37,159 bases of DNA, from NCBI GenBank assembly GCA_024741835.1, contig JAENRP010000398.1:1-37159 (forward strand), given 5' to 3'. Shown in pieces: positions 1 through 11,457 of this stretch. Each line of letters begins with the position of its first letter. Position 1 is the stretch's first letter. The notes beneath the pieces were generated by a model, which made no database searches, was not told the origin of the DNA, and saw only the letters and a list, made by a program, of their open reading frames with translations. The DNA is from Diplocarpon mali (lineage: Eukaryota; Ascomycota; Leotiomycetes; Helotiales; Drepanopezizaceae). Both the position numbers and the translations under genes were made by a program.

Positions 1-2827
1 TGTTATTGATTCCTAAGCTTCAAGTACCCCCTGTCGAAACCCCTGCACAAAAGAAAGTTCTAGTATAGCGCACAGACAGAAAACCTCAGATTATTTCGCC
101 ATGGACTAAGTATTTACCCCGCATGGTCTGTGCACGTGAGATACTTGGCAATGCTGCTCGCTTACTCATTCTGAGGATCTTGTGTAGGCTCCTCTGACGT
201 TGTAGTCCTTGATGATAGCGTTGATGTTGAGTAGGAAAAGTGGTGAATTCACATAGCTTTCTCCCTGGTCGCACTCCCCTGGCCAGAGCCCCTGCTTAAA
301 GAGCCTCGTAGAATCGTGCACAGACGACGAATGGCGAATATCTTATCCCAATTACAAAGTATTCAGGTACTGAGGCATCAAGCAGTGCTATTCCGCTTCC
401 GCAGCGAGTGGCTGATGGCTGATGGCTGATGACAGTGTGCGGCGCAAATACATACAGTATAGTGCATACACGGGAATCTCTTTCGTCGCTCCCTACCAAT
501 TATATTATAAATTATATTATACATAGCAGCTATGTACCGTCCTTCTGCCTGTTCTGTTGCTTGACCTGCTCCAATCCAGTACGGGCTCTAGCCTACCGAT
601 TCTCTCCTGCACGCAAGAAATCCTCTTCTCTCCCGCTCCCCCCTCGTCATGTAGCCGTTCATGCCCCAGGGAAGATCTCGAAACGATCCCTAGGAATCCC
701 CCTCTGCCAGTGCATGCTCTCCAATATTACATGCATCGGATCTGCCTCAAACTGGCGAGTCGGCCGTACAGGCCCCAACGATGTCACCCGGATTGACCCG
801 ATGGCAGATACAGAGCCGATCAAAGTATGGAGCACAGGCTTCATTTCACGTGATGGCCTCAAACCTTACAAGCACTGGAAACACTCGGCCGGATATGCGA
901 ACTGCGGAGCCTTTCACTCGCACTTCTCGCCGCTCTCCTGGTCTTTTCGGTAACGGTCCTACAAAGTACCTATCATCCACCCGTCCTAATATAATCACAA
1001 TCAATCTCGTGTTCCATTGTTCCACCCGCTCTGGATCTCTGCCGAAGATCCCGAGCTTGTCTTCGGCCCTCTTTCGACCTCGCTTGACGCTCGCCATGTT
1101 CTACCCCGGAACTCACTAGCGACTTTCGCTTTACCTTGATTGCGCATCGTTTCAAGCATCTCGTCCGGTATATCTCATCGCCGATTGTCTATCTGAATGC
1201 CCCAGCATTACAAGTCTTGCAATGTGAGGCATATCCAGGCTTCCCGAGTCGTGACTACGGTATGGCCCCACCAGGTCCGGCCCAGAGTCAAGTCGGGAGG
1301 TTGAGTCATTCTGGTGACGACGCGAACTAGCTGCATGCAAACGGATGTCGTCTCGCGTTGCGCTGAAGAAAAGGACTACGAAGAGCGATTTCAGTCCATG
1401 TCTATATTGCCAGCAACAGCGCTAGCTGGAAGGTATGGAATTCTAAGATTTCTAGGCAGATTAAGCGATGTGTTGACAATTATTCGTGAGCGCGGACTCT
1501 GACAATGAGAATGAGCATGATGCTCGCGGGAGTGTCGTTTGCTGGCAGCCAGACTGAATTAGCCAACTCGGGCAGTCGGTCAGCTTGGCCAGGCCATCGC
1601 TGAGTGATATCAACTGACGGCGTTGAATCTCTTGGATATTCATTTTTGCTATGTTTCCAAGGCAAGGCTATCGTACGACGTACTCGAAAGAAGAGGCATC
1701 CCTTGTCAAGTATATTCTCTGCAAATTCAACACGCATCCCAAATCGTCGAGCCCATATATATATATTTACATAAATTGGTATGGCGAGAAGCATCATCAT
1801 GATCTCGCCAAATATTTTACAGCTTCGCCGTCGCCAGTCTTGTGGGCTTTTGTTCAGCCATTAACTTCCCTTCTTTCATAAGGAGGCGAGAAACTATTTC
1901 ATGTGTGGGATGACAGTACATCTGAAGCCAGATAATTCTCAATAGAAATACATAAAGTGCCAGCTCTTGAAGACTGTTGCAGCCGAATTTCCAACTACTC
2001 CTAACTCCCAAGACGATAGAATCCGAGAGGCCGACCATGAAAGAATGCTATACTGGCATACTGCAGCAAACGCTTAGAGAATATTCCTTCAATCCTTGTG
2101 TCCCCTTCTACAAAGTCGTAACGGGGATTTGCCGAGTGGTTGGCATTTTATCTAGCCTCGAATTTTCCCAGATCGGACATACGACTCTTCACCTGCGACT
2201 CCATTCCTGATCAAGAGGGGCTCTTTGAAAGCAGGCCAGCTGGACGGCGTTCGATCAGTGCATTATATGAAGAGCTTCCCGAGCCCCTGGCCTCTGTGCT
2301 CTTGTAGGATGTTAACGTCTGTTAGGTATGCGAAGGAGACATCGTGCGTGATGTGTCTTTCAATTTCAATAAGAGAGTGAGTTTGAAGGTGTATTTCTTT
2401 GCAACTATGTGTTGGATAAGGAGATCAAGTTGGCAAGGGAAAGAAAGATGGTATCGTTCGAGCAAGATTTATCTAGGTAGATTTGAAAAACGTAGCCGCT
2501 GCTCGGACTCAGAAATAAAGCTACGAATCATTCTCGCGGTCAATCTCACAATCCGTATCGTCTGGATCTATGGCTCACTTATTCGCTGGGGGAAAGCTTC
2601 CGGGCGAACGTTGTTTTTCATCAATACAAGCAATCCACTAGTTTACTTCGCTGCTAGCGCAAGGCTGACCTGGCGCTAAAGTAAAAGTTAGCGGCCAAGA
2701 ATGATCCATGAAATTATTTTCCCACAACCTCGTTCGCAAGGTCGATGTCTTGAGAAAATAGGGCACTGCGACTTCTTGTCTCACATATTTACTTCTGTAC
2801 TGCAAAGTACACACATAGTCCTCAGCT
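1..2827. other. 5' intergenic region with no supportable gene
   Basis: About 2.8 kb upstream of the importin gene. Open frames here are short, lack any recognisable domain and have no convincing exon joins. I see small direct repeats (an 8-bp gctgatgg unit repeated near 412-430) and AT-rich palindromic sequence near 499-535. The last few hundred bases presumably carry the promoter of the importin gene, but I see no element that pins it down. No tRNA-like cloverleaf was noticed. Confidence 0.5.
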
Positions 2828-5800
2828 ATGGACCAACAAAAGTTCCTCGAGCTCTTGCAGAGCATTCAAATTCGTAATACTTACCCCTCCTCTACCCCGC
2901 CATCAACATGCTGATTATTTCTAGCGGACACAGAGATAGTTAAGGCTGCGACGACGGAGCTCCGAAAGACATACTACCCTCACCCACAATCGCTTCTATG
3001 GCTTCTCCATATCCTCACCTCCCACGATGCGCCAGAAATCCGTCAACAAGCTGCTGTCGAGGCAAACCGGTTGATTGCAAAACACTGGAGTGATCTCCCA
3101 GACGACCAAAAGCCAGCCATCCGCGAGAAGCTACTGGATTCCACCCTGAAGGAGCAGAAGGCACTCGTAAGACACTCATCGGCTCGCGTCATCGCTTCTA
3201 TCGCTTCCATCGATCTCGCAGACGGCGAATGGGCTCGGCTTCCCACTACTATATTCCAGGCCGCAACATCTGGGCAGGTCTTACATCGCGAAGTCGGTGT
3301 CTACATTCTATTTTCTCTACTGGAGGCGGCATCACATGCTTTCGAGGATAAGCTCCAGGGGCTCTTCACGCTTCTGAGCAACACCATCGAGGACTCCGAA
3401 AGTCCAGAAGTCCGCACCAACACCCTGCTCTGCCTAGGCCAAGTTGCTATGTTGATTGAGCCCGATGAGGACCCAGAGAACCTTGCTCGATTTAATGACA
3501 TCTTCCCAGCTATGGTGGCTGTCCTGAAAAGTGCTGTTGTTGATGAGAATGAGGACCGCGTTCTGCAAGCCTTCGAAGTCTTCCAGACTCTCCTTGGCTG
3601 TGAATCTGCGCTCTTGAATAAGCACTTCAAGGATCTCCTGACCTTTATGATCGATCTTGGCTCCAATACAGCCATTCCTAACGAGTCTCGAGCTCAGGCC
3701 CTGTCCTTCTTGATGCAGTGCACGAGATACAGAAAGATGAAGATCCAAGGCATTAAGGATATGGGAGAGAACTTGACCCTCAAGGCCATGCAAATCGCAA
3801 CCGAGATTGACGATGAGGATGACGACGATGACATTACCCCTCACAAGACAGCTCTTGGTCTTTTGGATCTCCTTGCTACAGCTCTGCCGCCTCGTCAGGT
3901 CATCGTGCCCCTCCTGAAGGCTTTGCCGCAATATGTCAATAGTGATCTGCCACACTATCGCCAAGCCGGTATCCTGTCTCTTGGTATGTGTGTAGAGGGT
4001 GCACCAGACTTCATCGCTACTCAACTCGAGAGCCTGATGCCAGTAGTTCTGAAGCTGCTCAATGACCCAGAGATTGCTGTTCGGGGTGCCGCTCTCAAGG
4101 GCGTGGCCCGACTGGCAGATGATCTTGCGGAGGAGCTGTGTGACCACCACGAACGGCTTATGCCCGCTCTACTCAAGAATCTCGACGCCGCCAATGTCCA
4201 AGCTTCGAGCGAGGCTGCACAGGAGAAGAATCTCGATGTTTTGAAGGCCGCCTGTAGTGCGATCGATTCCGTCACCGATGGAGTTGAGAAGAAAATTGCG
4301 GCTGATTACCTGCCAGAGGTTATTCCACGTCTTGTTCAATTGCTTAGCCACTCTGATCTCAATGTAAAAGCAAGCGCTGCTGGTGCAATTGGGTCTATCG
4401 CTGGCTCTGCTTTGGACGCATTCTCGCCATACTTTGAGGGTACCATGGAGGCAATGTCACCATACGTTACCATCAAGGACAGCAACGAGGAGCTTGACCT
4501 CCGAGGTATTGTCTGTGATGCTATGGGCAGTATTGCCGAAGCTGTTGGTTCCGTCGCCTTCCAAAAGTACGTCCAGCCTCTCATGCAAGCTAGCGAGGAA
4601 GGTCTCAATCTTGGTCACCCGAGATTGAGAGAGACCAGCTACATCCTCTGGAGCACATTGGCCAAGGTCTACAAGGAAGAGTTCACACCGTTCCTCGAAG
4701 GGGTCGTCAAAGGACTCTTGGCCTCTTTGAACCAGGAGGAGTCTAATTTCGAAGTCGAACTCGGCGAAGAGGCTAGAGATCTCCTTGGCCAAGAAGTCGT
4801 TATCGCTGGGAAAAAGATCAAGGTTGCATCTGCTACCGATGTCTCCGAGGATCTCGATAACATGGAGGATGGTGGGGATGACGATGAGGACTGGGATGAT
4901 CTTACTGCCGTCACAGCTGTTGCCTTGGAGAAGGAGGTTGCTGTGGAAGTAATCGGTGATGTTCTATCAAACACCCGCAAGAACTTTGTTCCGTACTTCG
5001 AGAAGACGATCGAAGTTATCGTTGGACTGGTCGAGCACTCCTACGAAGGAGTACGAAAGGCTGCTATCGGTACGCTCTGGCGAGCATACGCATGTCTTTG
5101 GGCCTTGATGGAGGATCACACTGGCGAGAAGTGGGCCCCCGGCCTTCCTCTCAAGTCTCAGCCATCCGCGGAACTTCTCAAGCTTGGCGAAGTTGTTACC
5201 GCTGCGACAATGTCTGTCTGGGACGATGAGGTTGATCGGTAAGCATGCTCTATTCCTGCGCACTACTCTGATGATACCCCCGAAATGATGAACATCGTGA
5301 CGTTAGACCCACTCACTCAGACGCACATACTGCGAATGCCGCGAACACGTATCAGCATTCTGGTCCGACATGTTCGATGCCTGCTCTTTGGCAAAAAGAG
5401 AAGATTAGCATACGCTGACTTGAGATATGTCAGTGCCGTTGTCACCGACATCAACCGAAACGTTGCTGCTACCTTGAAGCTCTGTGGCCCAGCCATCATG
5501 ACCCAAGAGAACTTTACCGAGCGCATGACCTCGACAATCGCGTCCATCCTCACCAAGACCCATCCCTGCCAGAACGACATGGGTGACGAGGACGAGCATG
5601 ATGAAGAAGAGGAGTCGTCTGAGTACGATTGGCTCGTTATTGACACTGCCTTGGATGTGATCATCGGCATGGCTAAGGCCCTCGGCGAGCAATACGGCGA
5701 GGTCTTCAAGATCTACCAAAAGCCGATCACCAAGTTCGCATCTTCGTCCACCAGCTACGAGCGATCGACCGCCATCGGTGTCTTTGCCGAATGCACAAAA

Positions 5801-6411
5801 TATATGGGAGCTGCCGTCACTCCGTTTACCCCTGCTCTGCTCAAGATCCTCACGCACAAGTTATCGGACGAAGACCCAGAGACCAAGTCCAACGCGGCCT
5901 ACGCCATGGGTCTCTTGATCTACTACTCTACCGACTCCGCTGCCTACCTCCCGAGCTACAACGCCATCCTACAGAAGCTCGAGCCACTTCTGCAAACTAG
6001 ACGTGCTAGGACTCTGGACAATGCCTGTGGATGTGTCTGCCGCATGATCATGGCTCACCCAGACAAGGTCCCCATCGGTGACATCCTTCCTGTCCTCATC
6101 GACCTGCTTCCTCTCAAGGAGGACTTCGAGGAGAACGAGCCTATCTTCTCTTGCCTCACTGGCTTGTGTCCGTTCTTCCCGAACCCTGATCGATTCCCAA
6201 CTAGCTAACGTGCCCTACAGATCAACGTCAAAACCAAGACATCATCGCCCTCACCCCTCGACTCATCCCCGTCTTTGCAGCTGTGCTTAGAAACCCTGTC
6301 GAGCAACTGGACGACGAGACTCGCGCCAAGGTCATCGCGACCGTCAAATTCATCGCCTCGAAGGATCTGAGCCTGATTGAGGGTAATACTACTTTGGAAA
6401 AGTACCTCTAG
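2828..6411 (+). CDS. KAP123: Importin subunit beta-4 (karyopherin Kap123)
   Basis: A HEAT-repeat karyopherin that carries ribosomal proteins and histones H3/H4 through the nuclear pore, releasing them on RanGTP binding (family knowledge). Exons I infer: 2828-2873, 2925-5238, 5434-6167, 6221-6411. They join in frame to 1094 residues, the usual family length. Residues 1-16 (MDQQKFLELLQSIQIP) come across the first intron, and an importin-N-like helical segment follows. HEAT repeats fill the rest. Acidic loops lie near residues 307-317 (EIDDEDDDDDI), 661-676 and 836-850. The second join gives DRAVVTDINRNVAATLKLCG, strongly conserved in the family. The intron there is 195 nt, long for this window, and its donor GTAAG contains the in-frame stop TAA, so retention would truncate the protein at residue 787. 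The last donor (GTCCGT at 6168) is non-consensus and is chosen by frame and by the CTAAC branch site before the acceptor. The gene converges on the next gene. Confidence 0.95.
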
Positions 6412-7005
6412 GGCTACGGGATTTACTCTGCTGTGACGAATGATGAATACACGAAAAGGGAAGTGCGGGATGGCGTGGATGGGTGGATCGAATTACCTAG
6501 AGAAAGTATCTGGACTGTAGTTGTGACATGCATGGCAGGGTGATTGTTTAAGACGGGTTTCGTTTTGCTCTGGTTTGTTTTAGATAGTTTTGACATACCC
6601 AAGACCGTTCTCCGCGGATACGTCCAATTGATTCAATAAATTACCTGAGCTGGCCTGTTTATGATGCACCGGTCTGTATTCAATTCGCGCTAATTTTGCG
6701 GCTGCTGGCAAGTACAAGTACCTCAACCTATGCTTCTACTCTAAACGCTCAGAATACACTATGGGTATCACTTTCCTATGTAGCATGCAAACCACATTAC
6801 AACGCCAGTCAAAAATGCTCCAACGGTAGATATGTCATCCATCAATATCTTAAACCTGAGAATGCACAGCACAACTCTGGCCTCCAAGCCGCCTTTCCCA
6901 TCCTATGCCCCCGTGAGAAATTCTCCGACCTTTGCTCACGTGCCCCGGTCTTCTATAATTCGTCCTAGCCAGTCGAATATGAGCTAACCCCAAGGAACAC
7001 TTTGT
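6412..7005. other. Convergent intergenic region, shared 3' flanks
   Basis: About 590 bases between the stops of the importin gene (+) and the triple-UIM gene (-). It should hold both 3' UTRs. One canonical AATAAA lies on the plus strand (6635-6640). An open frame of about 90 codons (6696-6968) shows no domain and is not called. Confidence 0.6.
6635..6640 (+). terminator. Candidate poly(A) signal of the importin beta-4 gene
   Basis: A perfect AATAAA about 225 bases after the importin stop codon, within AT-rich sequence, at a plausible distance for a fungal 3' UTR. The assignment rests on position and motif only; fungal poly(A) signals are degenerate. Confidence 0.4.
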
Positions 7006-9159
7006 TCAACACAAGGCGAGAAGTTCCTGGGAGCACCCACTAAAGTCATCATCTCCGTAGTCTGTCGCAGTAGATTGCACTCTCTTCAGAGTTCGCTTGG
7101 GCGGTTTTGATTTGGGTGCGACTCTCGGAGGCAGCTTCTGAGCTACAGTCGATTTGCTCTCATACACAGCAGCGTATATCTGATCTTCTTCTTTCTCTTG
7201 AAAAAAGCGCCGCTCGGCCCTCTTGATCATCCCTTCGGATTTTGGGGCGGTAAGATTAAGTTCTGGACGTGGGCTTCCATCATTAGCTCTAAAAGACTTT
7301 ACCCCGCTCCTGTCGAGGCGCTGTTCAAAGTCATCACCGTCGGTCGAATTGGAAAGCACTCGATTGAGACTAGGCAGATCGAGTGCTGCAAGTTCCTTTG
7401 CTTCTTGCGCCGCCAAAAGCTTACTTTCTAGAATTGCAGCTTCCAGATCCTTGTCCTCGTCCTCTCGAAGCAATCGTGGTATATCTCCCGAGTCGAGGTC
7501 AAGGTCTCCGTAGTCAGTCGAGTCAGATTCGTATCGCCTGAGCGATGTGATCTCTTTGAGAGCTTCCGTACTTTCCTGGGCTGTCAAAGCCCTACTCTCC
7601 TGAATAGCGGCATGAAGTACGTCCTCGTCTTTCTCTTCGAAGAATCTACGACTTTCTCGTGAATCCGGCCGTGGCATACATGAGTCCTTCAGACCTCCAT
7701 GTAACTTCGAAGGTTCCCGGCTCGGCGTACCGATCTCTGCCAAGTCCGCTGGAGGTAGGTGGCAGTCTTGAGTACATACTAAACCATCAAACGTGCCAGT
7801 TTTTGGATCCATTTTCGGGCTCAGCTCCTGAGCAATCTGAGTATTTGATGGAAAATCATCCACATCGTCAAGAAGTTCTCGTATTTCCTGAGTCGGGCTA
7901 GGAAAGAACTCGTCCAGGTGCGTTTCGAGGAATGCTTGCGTTGATACAAGAGTAGCATTCGGTAACATTCTAGTGCCCATACTCTCGTGAGAGAGGAAGA
8001 ATGAAGATTGGGACCTTGGTGTGAAAGAGATAGATCTGACTGCTTTGACTGGAAGACATGGAGGCGGCATATCAGTAGAGCGTTCTTGTAGTGGTGGCTT
8101 TACAGCCCGGCACGTATCGAATGCAGCATTATCATGGCTACGAACGTGATGTAGTGGCTGGGCCGGCTCAATGCTGTTAGAATCGGCAAGACTGGAGAGC
8201 TCAATCTTGGGGTTTATGCCTAGGCAGGCCTCAGAAGAGACACCAGCAGAGCGATGAGAAGCGGCGGAAGCTGGGGCTATATCGTACGACTCGCTCTGTT
8301 GTCGGGGTTCTGGTGAAAGAATAACGGATGGCCCTACTGTATCTGATTTGGCTACAGCCTCAGCAAGGTCGGAGAGTAATTGCGTGGTAACCATTTCATC
8401 AATCGCCTCGGGATCATCGACTGGATACTGAATGGGCTTCCTCGTTGGTAGTTCTTGGGATGCTTCGCGGGGGCGAGGTTCTCGTTTCGAACGAGGAGTA
8501 GTTTCGAAACCCGGCGATTGTGAAGTTGATAGAGCAGAATGGGAATTCTTTATCGAGCTGTCAATCTTCTCTAGTATATCCGTTTGTGACAAAGAAGGGA
8601 AATCTCCAAACTCATTCTCGGAATCTTCCTCCGTCGCCACTCCCTGTTTCGCGGGTGGCTCTGCGGCATCCTTCTCTGTGCCTGGCATCATTTGATCTGA
8701 GTCCTCTCCCGCATTCTCCATCTCCTGCCATGACCTCTTGCCCTTGCTGCCGCTCCTCACGAATCTGGAAATCGTAGGTTGACTTGCGCGAACGAACTTG
8801 CTGGGCTCTGGGATTCCCATCTTCTTCCGGGCTTCCTTTTCGGCATTCGCCTTGGCCGCCTTCTTGTCCCTTGCGGCTTTTGCCCTTGCTGCCGCCCTTT
8901 CCTTCTCGTATTCCTTCTTCTGCTGCTCTAATTCTGCCGCATCCCGTCTACGCTGTTCCGCCCTGGAGACCTTTTCCCCTCGATTGGCCTGCTGGTATGC
9001 CTTCTTGGCAGCCTTGCTGGTCATGGGCCGGCGGATGCCATTGTATTTGACCAGCGTGGTTGGTATCAGTTCGAATGTTCGTTGCCCGCCCATCCTGTGG
9101 TAAATTGTCTCGTTCGCTGTTCCGACCGTGCCGTGGAGGCTGGTACGATCTTCTGCCAT
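7006..9159 (-). CDS. Uncharacterised protein with three UIM-like motifs and a PIP-box-like motif
   Basis: A single exon of 717 residues whose ATG lies at 9159. I do not recognise a named orthologue; I have the impression of a conserved fungus-specific family. The N-terminal third is basic and charged-helical (residues 44-115, rich in Lys/Arg/Glu/Ala, probably coiled coil). It is followed by QPTISRFV (127-134), which fits a PCNA-binding PIP box except for Val in place of the last aromatic, and basic residues follow. The middle is low-complexity, rich in Ser/Pro, with several SQ/TQ sites and repeated FPSxxTQ-like segments (about 187, 419, 436). The C-terminal third has three copies of a UIM-like core: DEDVLHAAIQES (511-522), EDKDLEAAILES (568-579) and EEDQIYAAVYES (657-668). 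Each is followed by an STDYGD-like acidic patch. UIMs bind ubiquitin, so I infer a nuclear reader of ubiquitylated protein, perhaps at replication or damage sites. Function is unproven. It diverges from DOM34. Confidence 0.88.
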   Translation of the reverse strand: MAEDRTSLHGTVGTANETIYHRMGGQRTFELIPTTLVKYNGIRRPMTSKAAKKAYQQANRGEKVSRAEQRRRDAAELEQQKKEYEKERAAARAKAARDKKAAKANAEKEARKKMGIPEPSKFVRASQPTISRFVRSGSKGKRSWQEMENAGEDSDQMMPGTEKDAAEPPAKQGVATEEDSENEFGDFPSLSQTDILEKIDSSIKNSHSALSTSQSPGFETTPRSKREPRPREASQELPTRKPIQYPVDDPEAIDEMVTTQLLSDLAEAVAKSDTVGPSVILSPEPRQQSESYDIAPASAASHRSAGVSSEACLGINPKIELSSLADSNSIEPAQPLHHVRSHDNAAFDTCRAVKPPLQERSTDMPPPCLPVKAVRSISFTPRSQSSFFLSHESMGTRMLPNATLVSTQAFLETHLDEFFPSPTQEIRELLDDVDDFPSNTQIAQELSPKMDPKTGTFDGLVCTQDCHLPPADLAEIGTPSREPSKLHGGLKDSCMPRPDSRESRRFFEEKDEDVLHAAIQESRALTAQESTEALKEITSLRRYESDSTDYGDLDLDSGDIPRLLREDEDKDLEAAILESKLLAAQEAKELAALDLPSLNRVLSNSTDGDDFEQRLDRSGVKSFRANDGSPRPELNLTAPKSEGMIKRAERRFFQEKEEDQIYAAVYESKSTVAQKLPPRVAPKSKPPKRTLKRVQSTATDYGDDDFSGCSQELLALC

Positions 9160-10222
9160 CTGAGAAAAGCTCGTTTGTCGAGCGTGCTAGGAGCGCTTGA
9201 GGGAGGGTTACGTGGGCAGGAGCTCCCGCCTCTGAGGTTATGTGCTGAGGAGAGAGGGAGCTGGGATATTGGCGGGGAGACATGCGGCTCAAACAGTTCG
9301 AGTTGGAGTTCAGGTTGAAATTCGAGATGAAGTTCAAGTTCAAGAGGATGTCCGGTCGATGCTTCGGTGGTCTGTGCTCGGATTAGTTGTCGCGTCTTGC
9401 GACGCGGTAGACGCAGTCAGCATTTGACAACACGAAGTCATTTGACAGACTCGGCGCGCATTCGTCTGCAAGCGGCGGCTCCGACAAATGTAATGACCGG
9501 CCCCAAATCATGTACGTCGATCTTGCGTCGTCTGTCTCTTCCCCCCGAGATACTGTAGGCTGCAACAAGGGATTGAATATTCCTAGCGACCAAGTATCGT
9601 GGTCAGTTTCACATTACCTAGGCATAGGCAATTGTTAATCTGCCTCTGGTGGCAGAATTCTTAGGAGGACGCTTCTTCAAGACAGGATGACAAGTTATAG
9701 GACTGATGCGTACCTCAGTATGTGGGTAGTCTTGTTGCTCGAGCATCTATCAAGCTGGACCTCTTCGGGGTGGCAAGCACATCGCGGTTGGTGTCAGCGA
9801 TCACCTATCGAGAGGCTGGTCGTGGGATTCCATCGATACCTCTACCGTCGCTTGATAGCCCGAAATTGGTATCAATTAACAGGCGCTGTTGACCTGATCG
9901 GACTGCAGAGCTCGTACCCTAAAGCGGGAATATCGGGGGTCAAATGCATGCGATGCTATGAGTTGATCCTGATGCTTGCCATTCTATCAAGGCCCAAGTT
10001 CAATGGCAGATGATCAATGTGGCTGGGTCTCTGCGTCTGAGCACAGATTCTTTGACGTTGCCCCTCCATCAACCCCACTACCAAGCTCCATCCCAGTCTT
10101 GGTACTCGTGAAGACCAAAAACGCACCTCTGAGCGGCTACTGACAGCTTTTCCAAATCCGCTAAACAATAGTTGACACTCAGAACTCAACCGGGAAGCCC
10201 CAAATTATATCCCTAAGACAAA
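9160..10222. other. Divergent promoter region
   Basis: About 1.06 kb between the start codons of the triple-UIM gene (-) and DOM34 (+). It must contain both promoters and 5' UTRs. Near 9290-9350 the plus strand has a purine-rich run of repeated AAGTTC/GAGTTC-like hexamers. I see no confident TATA box and no coding exon. Confidence 0.5.
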
Positions 10223-11457
10223 ATGCGTCTCATCAAGCAGAACATTGAGCGCGATGGTTCTGGCACCGTCACACTCTTCCCTGAAGAGCCCGAAGACATG
10301 GTAAGAGTCGTGCCTGTCAACTGGACCACAAGCTCATATTTGCAAAGTGGCACGCCTACAATCTCATTGCTCCTACCGATCTCTTACGCGCGTCCGCCAT
10401 CCGACGAGTGACAAACGAGTCAAGCACGGGCAGCACAAGTTCAGTTCGAGTCCACATCACTTTGCTTATCCGAGTGACGTCTATAGACTTCGATCCTCAA
10501 GCTGGGCAGCTACACGTAGGCGGGCAGGTTGCAGAGGAGAACAAGCATGTGAAGGTCGGTGCATTTCACACCCTGGACCTGGAGCTACAGCGGAACTTTA
10601 CTCTGGAAAAGAGCGATGGATGGGACTCGGTAGCTCTGGATGTCGTCAGGGAGGCTGTGAAGCAAGACAAAGAAGGCGTGGTACCGGCTGTTGTCATGCA
10701 GGAAGGCATGGCGAATATATGCCTCATCACGGAGCATCAGACGGTCTTGAAGCAACGAGTTGAGACGGGAATACCAAGGAAACGATCAGGTCGAGCAGGA
10801 GACCACGACAAGGGCCTGATGAAGTTTTACGAAAACACTCTGGGTACCTTGAAACGACACGTCGACATCACGCAGCCTCGGCCGCTACTACTTGCAGGCC
10901 CTGGATTTACCGCAGCCGGGTTTCTGAAGTACATTCTTGACGAGGCAACTCGGAAGGCTGAGAGAGCGGTCCTGGCAAACAAAGGAAATTTCCTGGTGAT
11001 CCATTCCAGTTCCGGGCACCTCCACAGCTTGAATGAGGTGTTGAAAAGTCCGGAAGTGCTTGCGAAGTTGAAGGATACAAAGTACTCCCGGGAAACACGG
11101 TTCATGGATGACTTCATGACTATGCTCCGGAAGGACGACGGCAGGGCATGGTATGGGCCGAGCGAGGTTGAGCAGGCCGTTGAGAAGGGCGCTGTTGGAC
11201 GTGGTGGCGGGGTGCTGCTAATCAACAATTCCCTTTTCCGGAGTCAAGAGATCGGAACACGAAAACGGTGGGTTAAGTTAGTCGACAAGGTCAAGGAAGA
11301 CGGAGGAGATGCGCGGGTGCTCAGCAGTGACCACGAAAGTGGCCGGAGGTTAGACGGGCTGGGTGGAATCGCTGCTATCCTGACATTTCCCTTGGAGGGC
11401 TTGGACGGAACGGACGAGGATGAGGATGATGCGGACAATGCGCCCGGATGGTCCTGA
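10223..11457 (+). CDS. DOM34: Dom34/Pelota ribosome-rescue factor
   Basis: The eRF1-like partner of the GTPase Hbs1. It enters the A site of stalled ribosomes and splits them during no-go and non-stop decay in the cytosol (family knowledge). Exons 10223-10300 and 10348-11457, with a 47-nt intron (GTAAGA donor, phase 0), give 395 residues; yeast Dom34 is 386. The N-terminus MRLIKQNIERDGSG and the Lsm-like first domain (about 1-130) are typical. The central domain has GLMKFYENTLGTLKRHVD and LLAGPGFTAAGFLKYI, the Pelota form. The GGQ loop of true release factors is absent, as expected. The C-terminal eRF1_3 domain has GGVLLINNSLFRSQEIGTRK, and the protein ends in an acidic tail (GTDEDEDDADNAPGWS). 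No defects are seen. The gene converges on the CRH gene with about 500 bases between stops. Confidence 0.96.

Noticed and set aside
429..953. Plus-strand open frame of 174 codons near the left edge
   Set aside because: No domain, no splice-supported extension, overlapped by frames in other phases, and mixed low-complexity composition.
2344..2679. Plus-strand frame of 111 codons upstream of the importin gene
   Set aside because: No domain or splice extension; irregular composition.
3434..4150. Minus-strand open frame of 238 codons inside the importin gene
   Set aside because: A mirror of the strongly conserved importin coding sequence; no independent features.
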